Source: Miltoncostaea oceani (GTDB lineage: Bacteria; Actinomycetota; Thermoleophilia; Miltoncostaeales; Miltoncostaeaceae). From it: 64,000 nt of DNA. The stretch is taken from NCBI RefSeq assembly GCF_018141545.1, contig NZ_CP064356.1:1054001-1118000 (forward strand), read 5' to 3'. Under the pieces are notes generated by a model. The model was given only the letters and a program-made list of their open reading frames with translations. It was not told the DNA's origin and did no database searches. A program made the translations under genes and the position numbers. This document shows positions 26,034 through 34,459 of the stretch, one piece after another (position 1 is the first letter of the stretch; each line of letters opens with the position of its first letter).

Positions 26034-27581
26034 GTGGCCGCCGCCTCGCACCCATCCCGACCGCCCGTCCCGGGCTGCACGCCGCTCTTCGACGCGGAGG
26101 CGATGCGCCAGGCCGACCGCGCGGCCTCCGAGGACCATGGGATCCCCTCCGTCGTGCTGATGGAGCGCGCCGGCCTCGCGGCCGCCCGGGAGATCGAGGC
26201 GGCGTGGCCGGACGCCCGGTCCGCCGACATCCTGGTCGGGCCGGGGAACAACGGCGGCGACGGGATGGTCGTCGCGCGCCACCTCGCCGAGGCCGGCTGG
26301 CGGGTGCGGGTCGCGGCCCCCGGCGGACGCGCCCCCGCGACGCCCGACGCCGCGCTCATGACCCGCATCGCGGCGACCCTCGGCATCGACGTCGCGCCCT
26401 TCGACCCCGCCGCCCCCCACGACGCCGCCGCCGTCGCCGTCGACGCCCTGCTGGGCACCGGGGCCACCGGCGCCCCCCACGGGCCCCTGGGGGCCGCCGT
26501 GGAGTGGCTGGCGGCCCATCCGGGGCCCGTCGTGGCCCTGGACGTCCCCTCCGGCGTCGAGGCCGACACGGGACGCGTCGCGGGGGCCGCCGTGCGCGCC
26601 GACCTCACGGTCACCTTCCACGGCGACATGACGGGGCTCCACGTCGCCCCCGGTCTCGGGCGCTCCGGGCGCGTGGTCGTCGTGGACATCGGGATCCCCC
26701 GGCTCGTCGCCCCCCCGCCGGCGGCGTGGCTCGCGCCGCGCGCCGTGATCGCCGCGATCCCCGCGAAGGGCGCCGCGTCCGACAAGTACGCCTCCGGGTC
26801 CGTCCTCGTCGTCGCCGGGTCGCCGGGCCTCACCGGCGCCGCGGCCCTCGCGGCGTCGTCGGCGCTGCGGGCCGGCGCGGGGCTCGTCGTGGCCGCGGTG
26901 CCGGCCGGCGTGCAGCCGCTCGTCGCCGCGCACCTCCTCGAGGTGATGTGCGCCCCCGTCCCCGACGAGGACGGCCACCTGGCCCCGTCCTCGGTCGACG
27001 CCGTGCTGGGCGAGGCCCGGCGGGCGTCGGCGGTGGCGATCGGCCCCGGGCTCGGCCGGGCCGCGGCGACCACGGCCGCCGTCGAGGCGCTCATCGACGT
27101 CCTCGCGCCGCCCGTCGTGATCGACGCCGACGGGCTCTGGCACCTGGGCGACGCCCCGGAGCGCGTCGCCGGGCGCCGCGGCCCGACCGTGCTGACCCCG
27201 CACGCCGGCGAGGCGGCGCGCCTGCTCGGCCGCCCCCGGGCGGACGTCGAGGCCGACCGCCTCGCCTGCGCGCGCGAGCTCGCGGCGCGCGCCGGGGCCG
27301 TCGTCGTCCTGAAGGGGGCGGGGACGATCACCGCCGCGCCCGACGGCACGGCGGTGGTCACCGACGGAGGCACCGCCGCGCTCGCGACCGCCGGGACGGG
27401 CGACGTCCTCACCGGGGCGGTCGCCGCGGCCCTCGCGAAGGGGATGGACCCGCTGCCCGCCGCCGTCGCGGCCGTGGCGGCGCACGCCCGCGCCGGCGAG
27501 CTCGCCGACCGCGGCGACGGCACCATCGCGTCCGACGTACGGGACGCGCTGCCCCGCGCGATCGCCGGGGAGCACGGGTGA
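26034..27581 (+). CDS. nnr: Bifunctional NAD(P)H-hydrate epimerase / ADP-dependent dehydratase
   Basis: Nnr repairs hydrated NAD(P)H. The N-terminal YjeF_N epimerase domain (about residues 15-210) has PSVVLMERAGLAAAREIE and VGPGNNGGDGMVVARHLAE. The C-terminal dehydratase domain of ribokinase fold (about 225-510) has SVLVVAGSPGLTGAAALA, VLTPHAGEAARLLGR and the catalytic TAGTGDVLTGAVAA. The 515 residues cover both domains. GTG 26034 lies 22 nt after acpS. The stop overlaps the alr start (GTGA). Confidence 0.94.
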   Translation: MAAASHPSRPPVPGCTPLFDAEAMRQADRAASEDHGIPSVVLMERAGLAAAREIEAAWPDARSADILVGPGNNGGDGMVVARHLAEAGWRVRVAAPGGRAPATPDAALMTRIAATLGIDVAPFDPAAPHDAAAVAVDALLGTGATGAPHGPLGAAVEWLAAHPGPVVALDVPSGVEADTGRVAGAAVRADLTVTFHGDMTGLHVAPGLGRSGRVVVVDIGIPRLVAPPPAAWLAPRAVIAAIPAKGAASDKYASGSVLVVAGSPGLTGAAALAASSALRAGAGLVVAAVPAGVQPLVAAHLLEVMCAPVPDEDGHLAPSSVDAVLGEARRASAVAIGPGLGRAAATTAAVEALIDVLAPPVVIDADGLWHLGDAPERVAGRRGPTVLTPHAGEAARLLGRPRADVEADRLACARELAARAGAVVVLKGAGTITAAPDGTAVVTDGGTAALATAGTGDVLTGAVAAALAKGMDPLPAAVAAVAAHARAGELADRGDGTIASDVRDALPRAIAGEHG

Positions 27582-28693
27582 CGGACGTCCGCGCCGAGGC
27601 GCGGATCGACCTGTCCGCCGTCCGCCACAACGCGGGCGTGCTGGCCCGCGCCGCGGGCGGTGCGCGGCTCATGGCCGTCGTGAAGGCCGACGGGTACGGG
27701 CACGGCGCCGTCCCGGTGGCGACCGCCGCCCTGGCGGGGGGCGCGACCGACCTGGGGGTCGCGACCGTCGCGGAGGCCGAGTCGCTCCGCGCCGCCGGCC
27801 TCGACGGGTCGCTCCTCGTGATGGGTCCCCTGACCGGCGGGGAGTGGGCGCGCGCCGCCGCCTGCGGCGCCGACGTCGCCGCATGGACCCCCGAGGGCGT
27901 CGCCGCCGCCGTCGCGGCGGGCTGCTCGCGCGTGCACCTCAAGCTCGACACGGGGATGGGCCGCCTCGGCGCCCGCCCCGAGGACGTCGCCGCGCTCGCC
28001 GACGCCGCCGCGGCCGCGCAGGACGCCGGGGACGTCGAGGTCGCGGGCCTGATGAGCCACTTCGCGACCGCCGACGAGACGACCGGCGAGAACGCCGCCT
28101 TCATGGGCGAGCAGCTCATCCGCTTCCGGGCCGCGGCCGCGGCGCTCCGGCCGCGGTTCCCCGGGGCCTCCGCCCACATCGCGAACTCGGCCGCGACCCT
28201 CCGCGAGCCGCGGGCCGCGTTCGACATGGTCCGGTGCGGCATCGCCCTCTACGGCTGCTCGCCGTTCGGCGGCGACCCCGCCGCCCACGACCTGCGGCCC
28301 GTCATGGCGCTCCGCTCCTACGTCGCCTCGGTGAAGACGCTGCGGTCGCGCGAGAGCGTCGGCTACGGCCGCCGCTGGCGCGCGGCGCGCGGTACCCGCG
28401 TCGCCCTGGTGCCCGTCGGGTACGCCGACGGCTGGGCGCGGGCGCTGGCGGGGCACGCCGAGGTGCTCGTCGGCGGGCGGCGCGTGCCGGTCGTCGGGAC
28501 GATCTCGATGGACCAGCTCACCGTCGACCTCGGCCCCGAGGGCGCCGAGGCGGTCGGGGAGGAGGTGGTGCTGCTCGGCGCCCAGGGCGGCGACCGGATC
28601 ACCGCCGAGGAGGTCGCCGGCTGGCGCGGGACGATCAACTACGAGGTCACCTGCGCCGTGGGGCCGCGCGTGCCCCGGACGCACCTGCCGTGA
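27578..28693 (+). CDS. alr: Alanine racemase
   Basis: Alr is a PLP enzyme that makes D-alanine for peptidoglycan. The lysine that binds PLP lies in LMAVVKADGYGHGAVPV. Other conserved parts are HLKLDTGMGRLG, GLMSHFATADE, the second-subunit catalytic Tyr region ESVGYGRRW, and PVGYADGWARALAG. The 371 residues are full length. GTG 27578 overlaps the nnr stop and the alr stop overlaps the next start, so nnr, alr and the nucleotidyltransferase are probably one transcript. Confidence 0.96.
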   Translation: MTDVRAEARIDLSAVRHNAGVLARAAGGARLMAVVKADGYGHGAVPVATAALAGGATDLGVATVAEAESLRAAGLDGSLLVMGPLTGGEWARAAACGADVAAWTPEGVAAAVAAGCSRVHLKLDTGMGRLGARPEDVAALADAAAAAQDAGDVEVAGLMSHFATADETTGENAAFMGEQLIRFRAAAAALRPRFPGASAHIANSAATLREPRAAFDMVRCGIALYGCSPFGGDPAAHDLRPVMALRSYVASVKTLRSRESVGYGRRWRAARGTRVALVPVGYADGWARALAGHAEVLVGGRRVPVVGTISMDQLTVDLGPEGAEAVGEEVVLLGAQGGDRITAEEVAGWRGTINYEVTCAVGPRVPRTHLP

Positions 28694-30111
28694 GCTCCGA
28701 CGCCCTCCGGGCCCTGACCGCGCCCCTCGCGCCCCTGGGGGACCGCGCGTGGGCCGTCGGCGGCGGCGTGCGCGACGCCCTCACCGGCCGCGCGGCGGAT
28801 CCCCCCGTGGACATCGACGTCGCCATCGACGGCGACGCCGCGGCCGCCGCCGGCGCCCTCGCCCGCGCGCACGGCGCGACGCGCTTCCGCCTGTCGCGCG
28901 ACTTCGGCGCCTGGCGGGTCCAGGGCGGCGACCTGACGGCGTCCGTGGACATCACCCCCCTGCAGGGCCCGGACCTCGTGGAGGACCTGGCGCGGCGCGA
29001 CCTCACCGTCAACGCGATGGCCGTCCCCGTGGCCCCCGCGGGCGGCGACCCCGAGGTCATCGACCCCCACGGCGGGCGCGCCGACCTCGCCGCCGGCCTG
29101 CTGCGGATCGTGCGCCCCGGCGCCCTCGCCGACGACCCAGTGCGGCTGCTGCGCCTCGCGCGCATCGCGGAGGAGACCGGGTTCACGGTGGAGCCGGGGA
29201 CACGCGACCGGGCGCGCGCCGACGCCGCCCGGGTCTGGGAGGCCCCCGGGGAGCGCCTCGCCGACGAGCTCGGCCGCATCGTGCGGCTGCCGCGCCCCGA
29301 CCGGGCGTTCGCCGGCATGGACGCGATCGGCGTGCTCGGGGCCCTCGTTCCGCAGCTCGAGGAGTCGCGCGGCCTCGACCAGAGCGCCTACCACCACAAG
29401 GACGTCCTCGGACACGTCCTCGAGGTCGTCACGCACGTCACCGACCTGTGCGCCGACCCCTCGGAGGTCTTCCGGGGGCGGGCGCCCCGCGTCTCCGAGG
29501 TCCTCGCCGCGCCGCTCGCCGACGAGCTCACCGCCCGCGACGGGCTCATGCTCACCGCCCTCCTGCACGACATGGCGAAGCCCGCCACCCGCGCGGTCAC
29601 CCCCGAGGGGCGCGTCACGTTCATGGGCCACGACCGCCTCGGCGCCGAGATGGTCGAGGCCCTGATGCGCCGCCTCCGCACGTCCGCCCGGCTCCGCGAC
29701 ACCGTGGCCCGCGGGGTCCGGTGGCACCTGCCGCTCGGCTTCATGGTCCACCTGACGCCGCTGTCGTTGCGGCAGATCGACCGCTACCTGCGGCTCACCG
29801 CGCCCTCCGAGGTCGAGATCATCGTCCTCTCCGTCGCCGACCGCCTCGCCACCCGCGGTCCCCGGACCTCCGAGTCGGCCGTCCGGCGCCACCTGGTGCT
29901 GGCGCGGGAGGTCATGGACGCCCACTTCGCGCTCGTCGACCGCGGACCCGTGACGCCCCTGCTGGCCGGCGACGAGATCGCCGCGGCGGCCGGCCGACCG
30001 CCCGGCGCGTGGCTCGGGCCGGTGGTCGAGGAGCTGCGCGAGGCGCAGACCGTCGGCGCCGTCACCACGCGGGCCCAGGCGCTGCGGCTGGTGCGACGTT
30101 CCGCGGGGTGA
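28690..30111 (+). CDS. CCA-adding enzyme / poly(A) polymerase family nucleotidyltransferase with HD domain
   Basis: A class II tRNA nucleotidyltransferase-like protein of 473 residues. The head domain has AVGGGVRDALTGR, the metal-binding DIDVAIDGD and the RRD motif ARRDLTVNAMAV. The neck region has DDPVRLLRLARIAEETGF. A C-terminal HD phosphohydrolase-like domain contains YHHKDVLGHVLEVV, LLHDMAKP and a further GHDRLGAE. Such proteins add or repair the tRNA 3' CCA end, or add A tails; which one applies cannot be decided from sequence. GTG 28690 overlaps the alr stop. Confidence 0.87.
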   Translation: MSSDALRALTAPLAPLGDRAWAVGGGVRDALTGRAADPPVDIDVAIDGDAAAAAGALARAHGATRFRLSRDFGAWRVQGGDLTASVDITPLQGPDLVEDLARRDLTVNAMAVPVAPAGGDPEVIDPHGGRADLAAGLLRIVRPGALADDPVRLLRLARIAEETGFTVEPGTRDRARADAARVWEAPGERLADELGRIVRLPRPDRAFAGMDAIGVLGALVPQLEESRGLDQSAYHHKDVLGHVLEVVTHVTDLCADPSEVFRGRAPRVSEVLAAPLADELTARDGLMLTALLHDMAKPATRAVTPEGRVTFMGHDRLGAEMVEALMRRLRTSARLRDTVARGVRWHLPLGFMVHLTPLSLRQIDRYLRLTAPSEVEIIVLSVADRLATRGPRTSESAVRRHLVLAREVMDAHFALVDRGPVTPLLAGDEIAAAAGRPPGAWLGPVVEELREAQTVGAVTTRAQALRLVRRSAG

Positions 30112-30193
30112 AGCCGGCGGGTCCGCCGGAACACGCGATGTTTTCGAATGTGAGAAAAACGCAAGCCGACTGGCCAGCCCGGTTCCCGTCCCC

Positions 30194-30199
30194 TAGGGT
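30194..30199 (+). promoter_or_regulatory. Possible -10 box TAGGGT for the CAP-domain gene
   Basis: TAGGGT lies 75 nt before the TTG start, downstream of an unusually A/T-rich patch at 30138-30165. No good -35 is visible. The gap also holds a GTTTTC / GAGAAAAAC imperfect inverted repeat. Confidence 0.35.
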
Positions 30200-30268
30200 C
30201 GCCCAATCGCGTCGCCGGTGGTCGTGCCACCCCGGCCGATGGAGCTGCCCCGACGGAAGGACGACGGA

Positions 30269-30736
30269 TTGCGCAGAGCGCTGCGCGCGGGAATCGGTGC
30301 CGCCCTCACGGGTCTGACACTGACCGCGCTGACGGGCCCGGCGGCCGCCGCCCCGGCCACCTGCACCGTGACCCCCGCCAAGGGCGACGAGGTCACCATG
30401 AACCGCCTCATCGCGAACCAGCGCAAGGCGGCGAAGGCGCCGAAGGTCAAGGTGAACCCCGTCCTCCGTAAGGCCGGCCGCGCGAAGAGCGTCGCGATGG
30501 CCAAGGGCGCGCGCTTCGCCCACGAGGGCGTCCTGCCCTGGGCCGACGGCCGCAAGGGCGGCCAGAACATCGCGATGGCGTCCACCGCGGAGATCGCGTT
30601 CGAGGCGATGCTCGCCAGCCCCGGGCACCGCGCCAACATCCTCGCCCGCGACTGGCGCTTCGCCGGCGTCGGCGCCGCGCGCGCCTGCGACGGCCAGGTG
30701 TTCTTCACCCTCAACTTCCTGGGCCCGGCCGCCTGA
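30269..30736 (+). CDS. Secreted CAP-domain (SCP/PR1-like) protein
   Basis: TTG 30269 is preceded by GGAAGG at 8 nt and gives an ideal signal peptide (RRALRAGIGAALTGLTLTAL, cleaved near AAAA). ATG 30239 in the same frame is an alternative with a longer n-region. The mature part is a CAP domain: MNRLIANQRKAA at the start, ARFAHEGVLPW, GGQNIAMA and the signature ASPGHRANILARDWRFAGVG. CAP proteins are extracellular and may bind lipids or act on the wall; no specific role is known for this one. Two Cys probably form a disulfide. Confidence 0.82.
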   Translation: MRRALRAGIGAALTGLTLTALTGPAAAAPATCTVTPAKGDEVTMNRLIANQRKAAKAPKVKVNPVLRKAGRAKSVAMAKGARFAHEGVLPWADGRKGGQNIAMASTAEIAFEAMLASPGHRANILARDWRFAGVGAARACDGQVFFTLNFLGPAA

Positions 30737-30759
30737 TCCGGGGCGGCGGCGCCCGGGTG

Positions 30760-30765
30760 TAGGGT
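30760..30765 (+). promoter_or_regulatory. -10-like box TAGGGT for the cobalamin adenosyltransferase
   Basis: TAGGGT ends 7 nt before the GTG start. There is no ribosome site, so the mRNA is probably leaderless. Confidence 0.5.
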
Positions 30766-30772
30766 CCGCCGC

Positions 30773-31342
30773 GTGGTCCGCCTCACACGCATCTACACCC
30801 GGCTCGGCGACGAGGGGGACACCCACCTCGGCGACATGAGCCGGGTGCGCAAGACGCACCCCCGCGTCGTGGCCTACGGCGACGTGGACGAGCTGAACGC
30901 CGCCCTCGGCGTCGCGCGGGCCCAGGGCGGCCTGGAGCCGCGCCTCGACGGGTGGCTCGCGCAGGTCCAGAACGACCTCTTCGACGTCGGCGCCGACCTC
31001 TGCGTGCCGCACGGCGACGCGACGCGCGATCGCCTGCGCATCGCCCCCGACCAGGTCACCCGGCTCGAGGGCTGGTGCGACGAGATCAACGACACGCTGC
31101 CCGACCTGACGAGCTTCGTCCTCCCCGCCGGGTCGCCCGCCGCCGCCGGCCTGCACCTCGCGCGGACGATCTGTCGGCGGGCCGAGCGGTCCGCGGTCGC
31201 GCTCGCGGAGGCGGAGACCGTGACGCCCGAGGCGATCGCCTACCTCAACCGCCTCTCCGACCTGCTCTTCATCCTCGCGCGGGCCGTGAACCAGGGCGCC
31301 GCCGGCGACGTCCTCTGGACCCCGGGGGGCGGGCGGGCCTAG
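30773..31342 (+). CDS. ATP:cob(I)alamin adenosyltransferase (PduO type)
   Basis: This enzyme makes adenosylcobalamin from cob(I)alamin and ATP. The 189-residue protein has the PduO N-terminal ATP site IYTRLGDEGDTHLGDMSRV, KTHPRVVAYGDVDELNAALG, and the conserved RTICRRAERSAVALAEAE and YLNRLSDLLFILARAVNQ helices. The trimeric fold is expected in the cytoplasm. It implies that the organism uses or salvages vitamin B12. Its stop codon is part of a hairpin shared with the converging RNB gene. Confidence 0.92.
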   Translation: MVRLTRIYTRLGDEGDTHLGDMSRVRKTHPRVVAYGDVDELNAALGVARAQGGLEPRLDGWLAQVQNDLFDVGADLCVPHGDATRDRLRIAPDQVTRLEGWCDEINDTLPDLTSFVLPAGSPAAAGLHLARTICRRAERSAVALAEAETVTPEAIAYLNRLSDLLFILARAVNQGAAGDVLWTPGGGRA

Positions 31343-31362
31343 TGGCCCGGTCGGGCCACTAG
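31339..31362. terminator. Perfect hairpin containing both stop codons of two convergent genes
   Basis: CTAGTGGCCC at 31339-31348 pairs perfectly with GGGCCACTAG at 31353-31362 around GGTC. The left arm holds the TAG of the adenosyltransferase gene and the right arm holds the TAG of the RNB gene on the other strand. Confidence 0.65.
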
Positions 31363-32801
31363 CCCGGCCCCCGCGCGAACCGCACGCGGCGGGTCGCGGG
31401 GTCGGCGGTCACGAGCCGGGCGGAGATCCGCTCGCCGGGCGTGGCGGCGCCGTCCTCGAGCGGGGCGACGACCGCGGGGTCGGCGACCTGCACCGTGACC
31501 CGGTCGTCGCGGACGTCGGTGACGACGGCCGGGAAGCTCTCGCCGACGCGCGGGGCGAGCACGGCGGCCTCGACCAGGTCGATGGCGGCGCGCTCCGCCT
31601 GGCGTTCGCGCTGACCGGTCGCCGCCATCGTCGCGGCGATCTCGTCGAGCGGCGCGACGGCCCACGCCGGCGGCTCCCGCCCCTCGCAGAACGCGAGCAC
31701 GATCTCGTTGGCGAAGCGGTCCGCGAGGCGCCGAAGGGGCGCCGTGACGTGCGCGTAGACGGCGGCGATCGCGGCGTGCACCGGCGGCTCCGTGCCGTCC
31801 TCCCGGCGCCACGGGGTGTAGGCGGCCCCGCCGAACAGGCGGGCGGCGCGGACCGCGAACGCGGCGTGGTGCGGGTCGGCGGGGTCGAGCGCGCGGACCA
31901 CGTCCCCGTACCGCGCCCCCTCGGCCCAGGGGACGCCGAGGGCCCGCGCGCTGCGCCGCAGCGACGCGAGGTCGCGGGGCTCCGCGGGGGCGAGCGTGCG
32001 GAAGAGCCCGACGCCCCCGTCGATCATGATCCGCGCGGCGCAGATCCCGGCGAGCAGCGACACCTGGGCGTTCCAGTCCTCGACGGGGAGCGGGGTCTCG
32101 TACCGCAGCCCGAAGCCGCCGTCGTCCTGCGCCACGACCTCCTGCACCGGCACGCTGAGGCTGACGCCGCCGCGCTCCGCCTCGCGCGCCAGGCGCGCCA
32201 GGCCGACCTCCCGCAGCAGGGCCGGCGTCGGGTCCCCCCCGCCGGCGTCGATGGCGGCCTGGGCCTCGGCGTACGACATCGCCCGGCGGCTGCGGACGAC
32301 GGTGCGCGTCAGGTCCGCCGCGACCGGCTCCCCGGCGGCGTCGAGGTCGATCGTCCAGAGGAGGGCCGGGCGGTCCTCCCCCGGCAGCAGGCTGCCGGCG
32401 CCCTCGCCGATCGCCGCGGGGTGGAGGGGCGACCGCCGGTCCGGCATGTAGACCGTGACGCCCCGCGCCCGCGCCTCGGCGTCGACCGCCCCGCCCGGGG
32501 CGACGAGCGCGGCGACGTCGGCGATGGCGTAGTGGACGCGGTGCCCGTCGCCGAGCCGCGTGATCGCGACGGCCTGGTCGAGGTCGCGGGACCCCTCCGG
32601 GTCGATGGTCAGCAGCGGCAGGTCGCGGTGGTCGGCGCGCCCGTCGCCGGGGGACGCGGGCGACGCCGCGGCCGCGGCCGCAGCCTCGCGCTCGACCTCC
32701 GGCGGGAAGTCCCCCGGCACGCCCGTCTCGGCGCGGATGGCGTCGAAGCCGGCGACCAGGAGGCCGTCGGGGGGGCGCAGCCGGACGGGGGAGGCGGGCA
32801 G
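31359..32801 (-). CDS. RNB-domain ribonuclease (RNase II/R family, actinobacterial type), CTG start
   Basis: The catalytic RNB domain has LTIDPEGSRDLDQAVAI, with three of the four usual metal-binding Asp residues; the fourth is Gln, as I recall from other actinobacterial members. It also has VYMPDRRSPLHP and HVTAPLRRLADRF with the catalytic Arg region, and a C-terminal S1-like segment. The family degrades RNA 3' to 5'. No ATG, GTG or TTG precedes GTG 32720 in frame, but residues before it (LLVAGFDAIRAETGVPGDFP) look conserved. CTG 32801, 6 nt after the upstream stop, restores them and gives 480 residues. GTG 32720 is the fallback. Confidence 0.85.
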   Translation of the reverse strand: MPASPVRLRPPDGLLVAGFDAIRAETGVPGDFPPEVEREAAAAAAASPASPGDGRADHRDLPLLTIDPEGSRDLDQAVAITRLGDGHRVHYAIADVAALVAPGGAVDAEARARGVTVYMPDRRSPLHPAAIGEGAGSLLPGEDRPALLWTIDLDAAGEPVAADLTRTVVRSRRAMSYAEAQAAIDAGGGDPTPALLREVGLARLAREAERGGVSLSVPVQEVVAQDDGGFGLRYETPLPVEDWNAQVSLLAGICAARIMIDGGVGLFRTLAPAEPRDLASLRRSARALGVPWAEGARYGDVVRALDPADPHHAAFAVRAARLFGGAAYTPWRREDGTEPPVHAAIAAVYAHVTAPLRRLADRFANEIVLAFCEGREPPAWAVAPLDEIAATMAATGQRERQAERAAIDLVEAAVLAPRVGESFPAVVTDVRDDRVTVQVADPAVVAPLEDGAATPGERISARLVTADPATRRVRFARGPG

Positions 32802-32807
32802 GGCCCC

Positions 32808-33470
32808 TCAGCCCCCGTCGGCGGAGAAGTGCTGGTAGTCGATCGTGCCGCTCCAGCGGCCGCCCCACTCCCAGCCGCGGGCGTCGAACGCCCGGGTCAC
32901 GACGCCGCCCTCGACGATCACGCCCGGCCGGGCGCGGCGGTCGAGGTACCGGACGCTGCCGCGGTGCGAGGTGGTGCCGCCCGAGACGTAGGGGTTCTCG
33001 AGGGGGTTCAGGTCGATCGCCCGGCCGTACGCGTGCTGCGACCAGCGCCCCGACCCGGTCGCCGCGCGGCAGTTGAACGCCGAGGTGTTGTCGGCCTCGA
33101 TGCTGGCGTAGTCGTCGCCGCCGTAGCGCTGGATGGGCTGCATCCGCCGGATGGGGAAGCGGGCCCGGTAGAGCGCGCGGAAGACCTCGACGACGTCCCG
33201 GGCGACGGCGTCGTGCACGACGATCGCCCCGCGGCGCACGCGGCCGTCGAAGCCCACGAACGGGACGCTCACGTGGCGCAGGCGCGCGAACCCGACGGGG
33301 CAGCCCCGCCGCCACACCGACGGCGTCATGTCGGCCCGCTCCTGGGGGCTCAGGGCCCGGACCACCGCCCGGTACGGGGGGTCGGCGGCCGCCGCGCCGG
33401 ACGGGACGGCGGCGAGGACGGCGACGGCGAGGACCGGGAGCACCACGCGGAGGGGGCGGGGGAGGCGCAC
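32808..33470 (-). CDS. Secreted M15-type peptidase (D-Ala-D-Ala carboxypeptidase-like)
   Basis: A signal peptide (RLPRPLRVVLPVLAVAVLAA) leads into a zinc peptidase of the M15 / D-alanyl-D-alanine carboxypeptidase-like group. The metal ligands are visible in SQHAYGRAIDLNPLENP (SxHxxGxAxD) and in the later His of DYQHFS. MQPIQRYGGDDY and NTSAFNCR are further family parts. It probably cleaves peptidoglycan peptides outside the cell. GTG 33470 is chosen because it gives the signal peptide and sits 7 nt after TAGCGT; the frame is open further upstream inside the transporter gene. The product has 220 residues. Confidence 0.83.
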   Translation of the reverse strand: MRLPRPLRVVLPVLAVAVLAAVPSGAAAADPPYRAVVRALSPQERADMTPSVWRRGCPVGFARLRHVSVPFVGFDGRVRRGAIVVHDAVARDVVEVFRALYRARFPIRRMQPIQRYGGDDYASIEADNTSAFNCRAATGSGRWSQHAYGRAIDLNPLENPYVSGGTTSHRGSVRYLDRRARPGVIVEGGVVTRAFDARGWEWGGRWSGTIDYQHFSADGG

Positions 33471-33477
33471 CGGCCCC

Positions 33478-33483
33478 ACGCTA
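33478..33483 (-). promoter_or_regulatory. -10-like box TAGCGT for the M15 peptidase gene
   Basis: On the minus strand TAGCGT ends 7 nt before the GTG start. This fits a leaderless transcript that would also carry the RNB gene. Confidence 0.5.
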
Positions 33484-33502
33484 CCGGCCCGCCGGGCGCG
33501 GG

Positions 33503-34405
33503 TCACGGCGGCGCGGCGGGGGTCGGGGGCTCCAGGGCCGTGGTCGTGCCGCGCCGCCCGTCGAGCGCGACCTTCGCGGCGGTGGCCCCCAGGATCAGCA
33601 GGCCACCGGCGATCGCCGCCCCTCCGGGGCGCTCCCCGTGCACGATCCACGACCAGACGGGGTTGAGCGCCGGCTCCACGAGCAGCAGCAGCGAGACCTC
33701 GAAGGCCGGGACGTGCCGGACCGCGGACGTCAGCAGGACGTAGGCCAGCCCGATCTGGGCGACGCCGAGGTAGGCGATGAGGAGCCAGTCGGCCGCGTCG
33801 CCGGTGGGCGGGATCGCCGTCGGGATGCAGATCGCGGCGGCGATCAGGTTGCCCGTGACGGTCGCCCCCGCCGCGCCGCCGGCGCCGCCCGCCCCCCGGC
33901 CGAGCCACCGCAGGCCGAGCAGCGTCGCGGCCCAGGTCACGCCCGACGCCGCGGCCAGGGCGTTGCCGAGGGCGGGATCCGGCGCCGTCGCGACGGCGTC
34001 GCCCGGGTCCACGAGGAACAGGGACAGGCCGGCGACGAGCACGAGCATCAGCAGCACGTCGGGCCGCCGCACCCGTTCGCGCAGCACCACCACGCCCGCG
34101 ACGAGCACGTACAGCGGCGCGGCGCTCTGCAGGAAGATGGCGTTGGCGGACGTCGTCTGCTTGTTCGCCAGCACGAAGAGGATCACCGTCGCCGCGTACG
34201 CGGCGCCGACGGCCCACGTGCGCCACGTCCACCCGCGCCGGGAGGCGGGCAGCACCAGCGCGATCACGAGGGCGCCGATGCCGGACCGGAACCCGGCGAC
34301 CTCAAGGCCCTCGGGGATCCCCGTGTAGCTCGTCCCCTTGATGGCGGCGCCGCCCGTCGAGAAGAGGGCGGCCGCGCCGATCACCTGCAGCCGTGAGAGC
34401 CGCAT
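33503..34405 (-). CDS. EamA/DMT-family transporter
   Basis: A 300-residue protein with about ten membrane helices arranged as two EamA repeats. The first starts with LQVIGAAALFSTGGAAIKG and has LQSAAPLYVLVAGVVVLRE; the second has LGVAQIGLAYVLLTSAVRH and ends with LLLLVEPALNPVWSWIVHGE. Family members export metabolites, amino acids or drugs; the substrate is unknown. The short Gly/Ala loop in the middle marks the repeat junction. It is followed after 32 nt by the M15 gene on the same strand. Confidence 0.87.
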   Translation of the reverse strand: MRLSRLQVIGAAALFSTGGAAIKGTSYTGIPEGLEVAGFRSGIGALVIALVLPASRRGWTWRTWAVGAAYAATVILFVLANKQTTSANAIFLQSAAPLYVLVAGVVVLRERVRRPDVLLMLVLVAGLSLFLVDPGDAVATAPDPALGNALAAASGVTWAATLLGLRWLGRGAGGAGGAAGATVTGNLIAAAICIPTAIPPTGDAADWLLIAYLGVAQIGLAYVLLTSAVRHVPAFEVSLLLLVEPALNPVWSWIVHGERPGGAAIAGGLLILGATAAKVALDGRRGTTTALEPPTPAAPP

Positions 34406-34412
34406 CCCCCCG

Positions 34413-34418
34413 ATGTCA
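34413..34418 (-). promoter_or_regulatory. -10-like box TGACAT for the EamA transporter
   Basis: On the minus strand TGACAT ends 7 nt before the ATG. It is a weaker match to TANNNT but has the same spacing as other putative leaderless starts. Confidence 0.35.
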
Positions 34419-34459
34419 CGCCCCCTCGCCGCGCCGCGGACCCGGGGGACCCGGAGGAG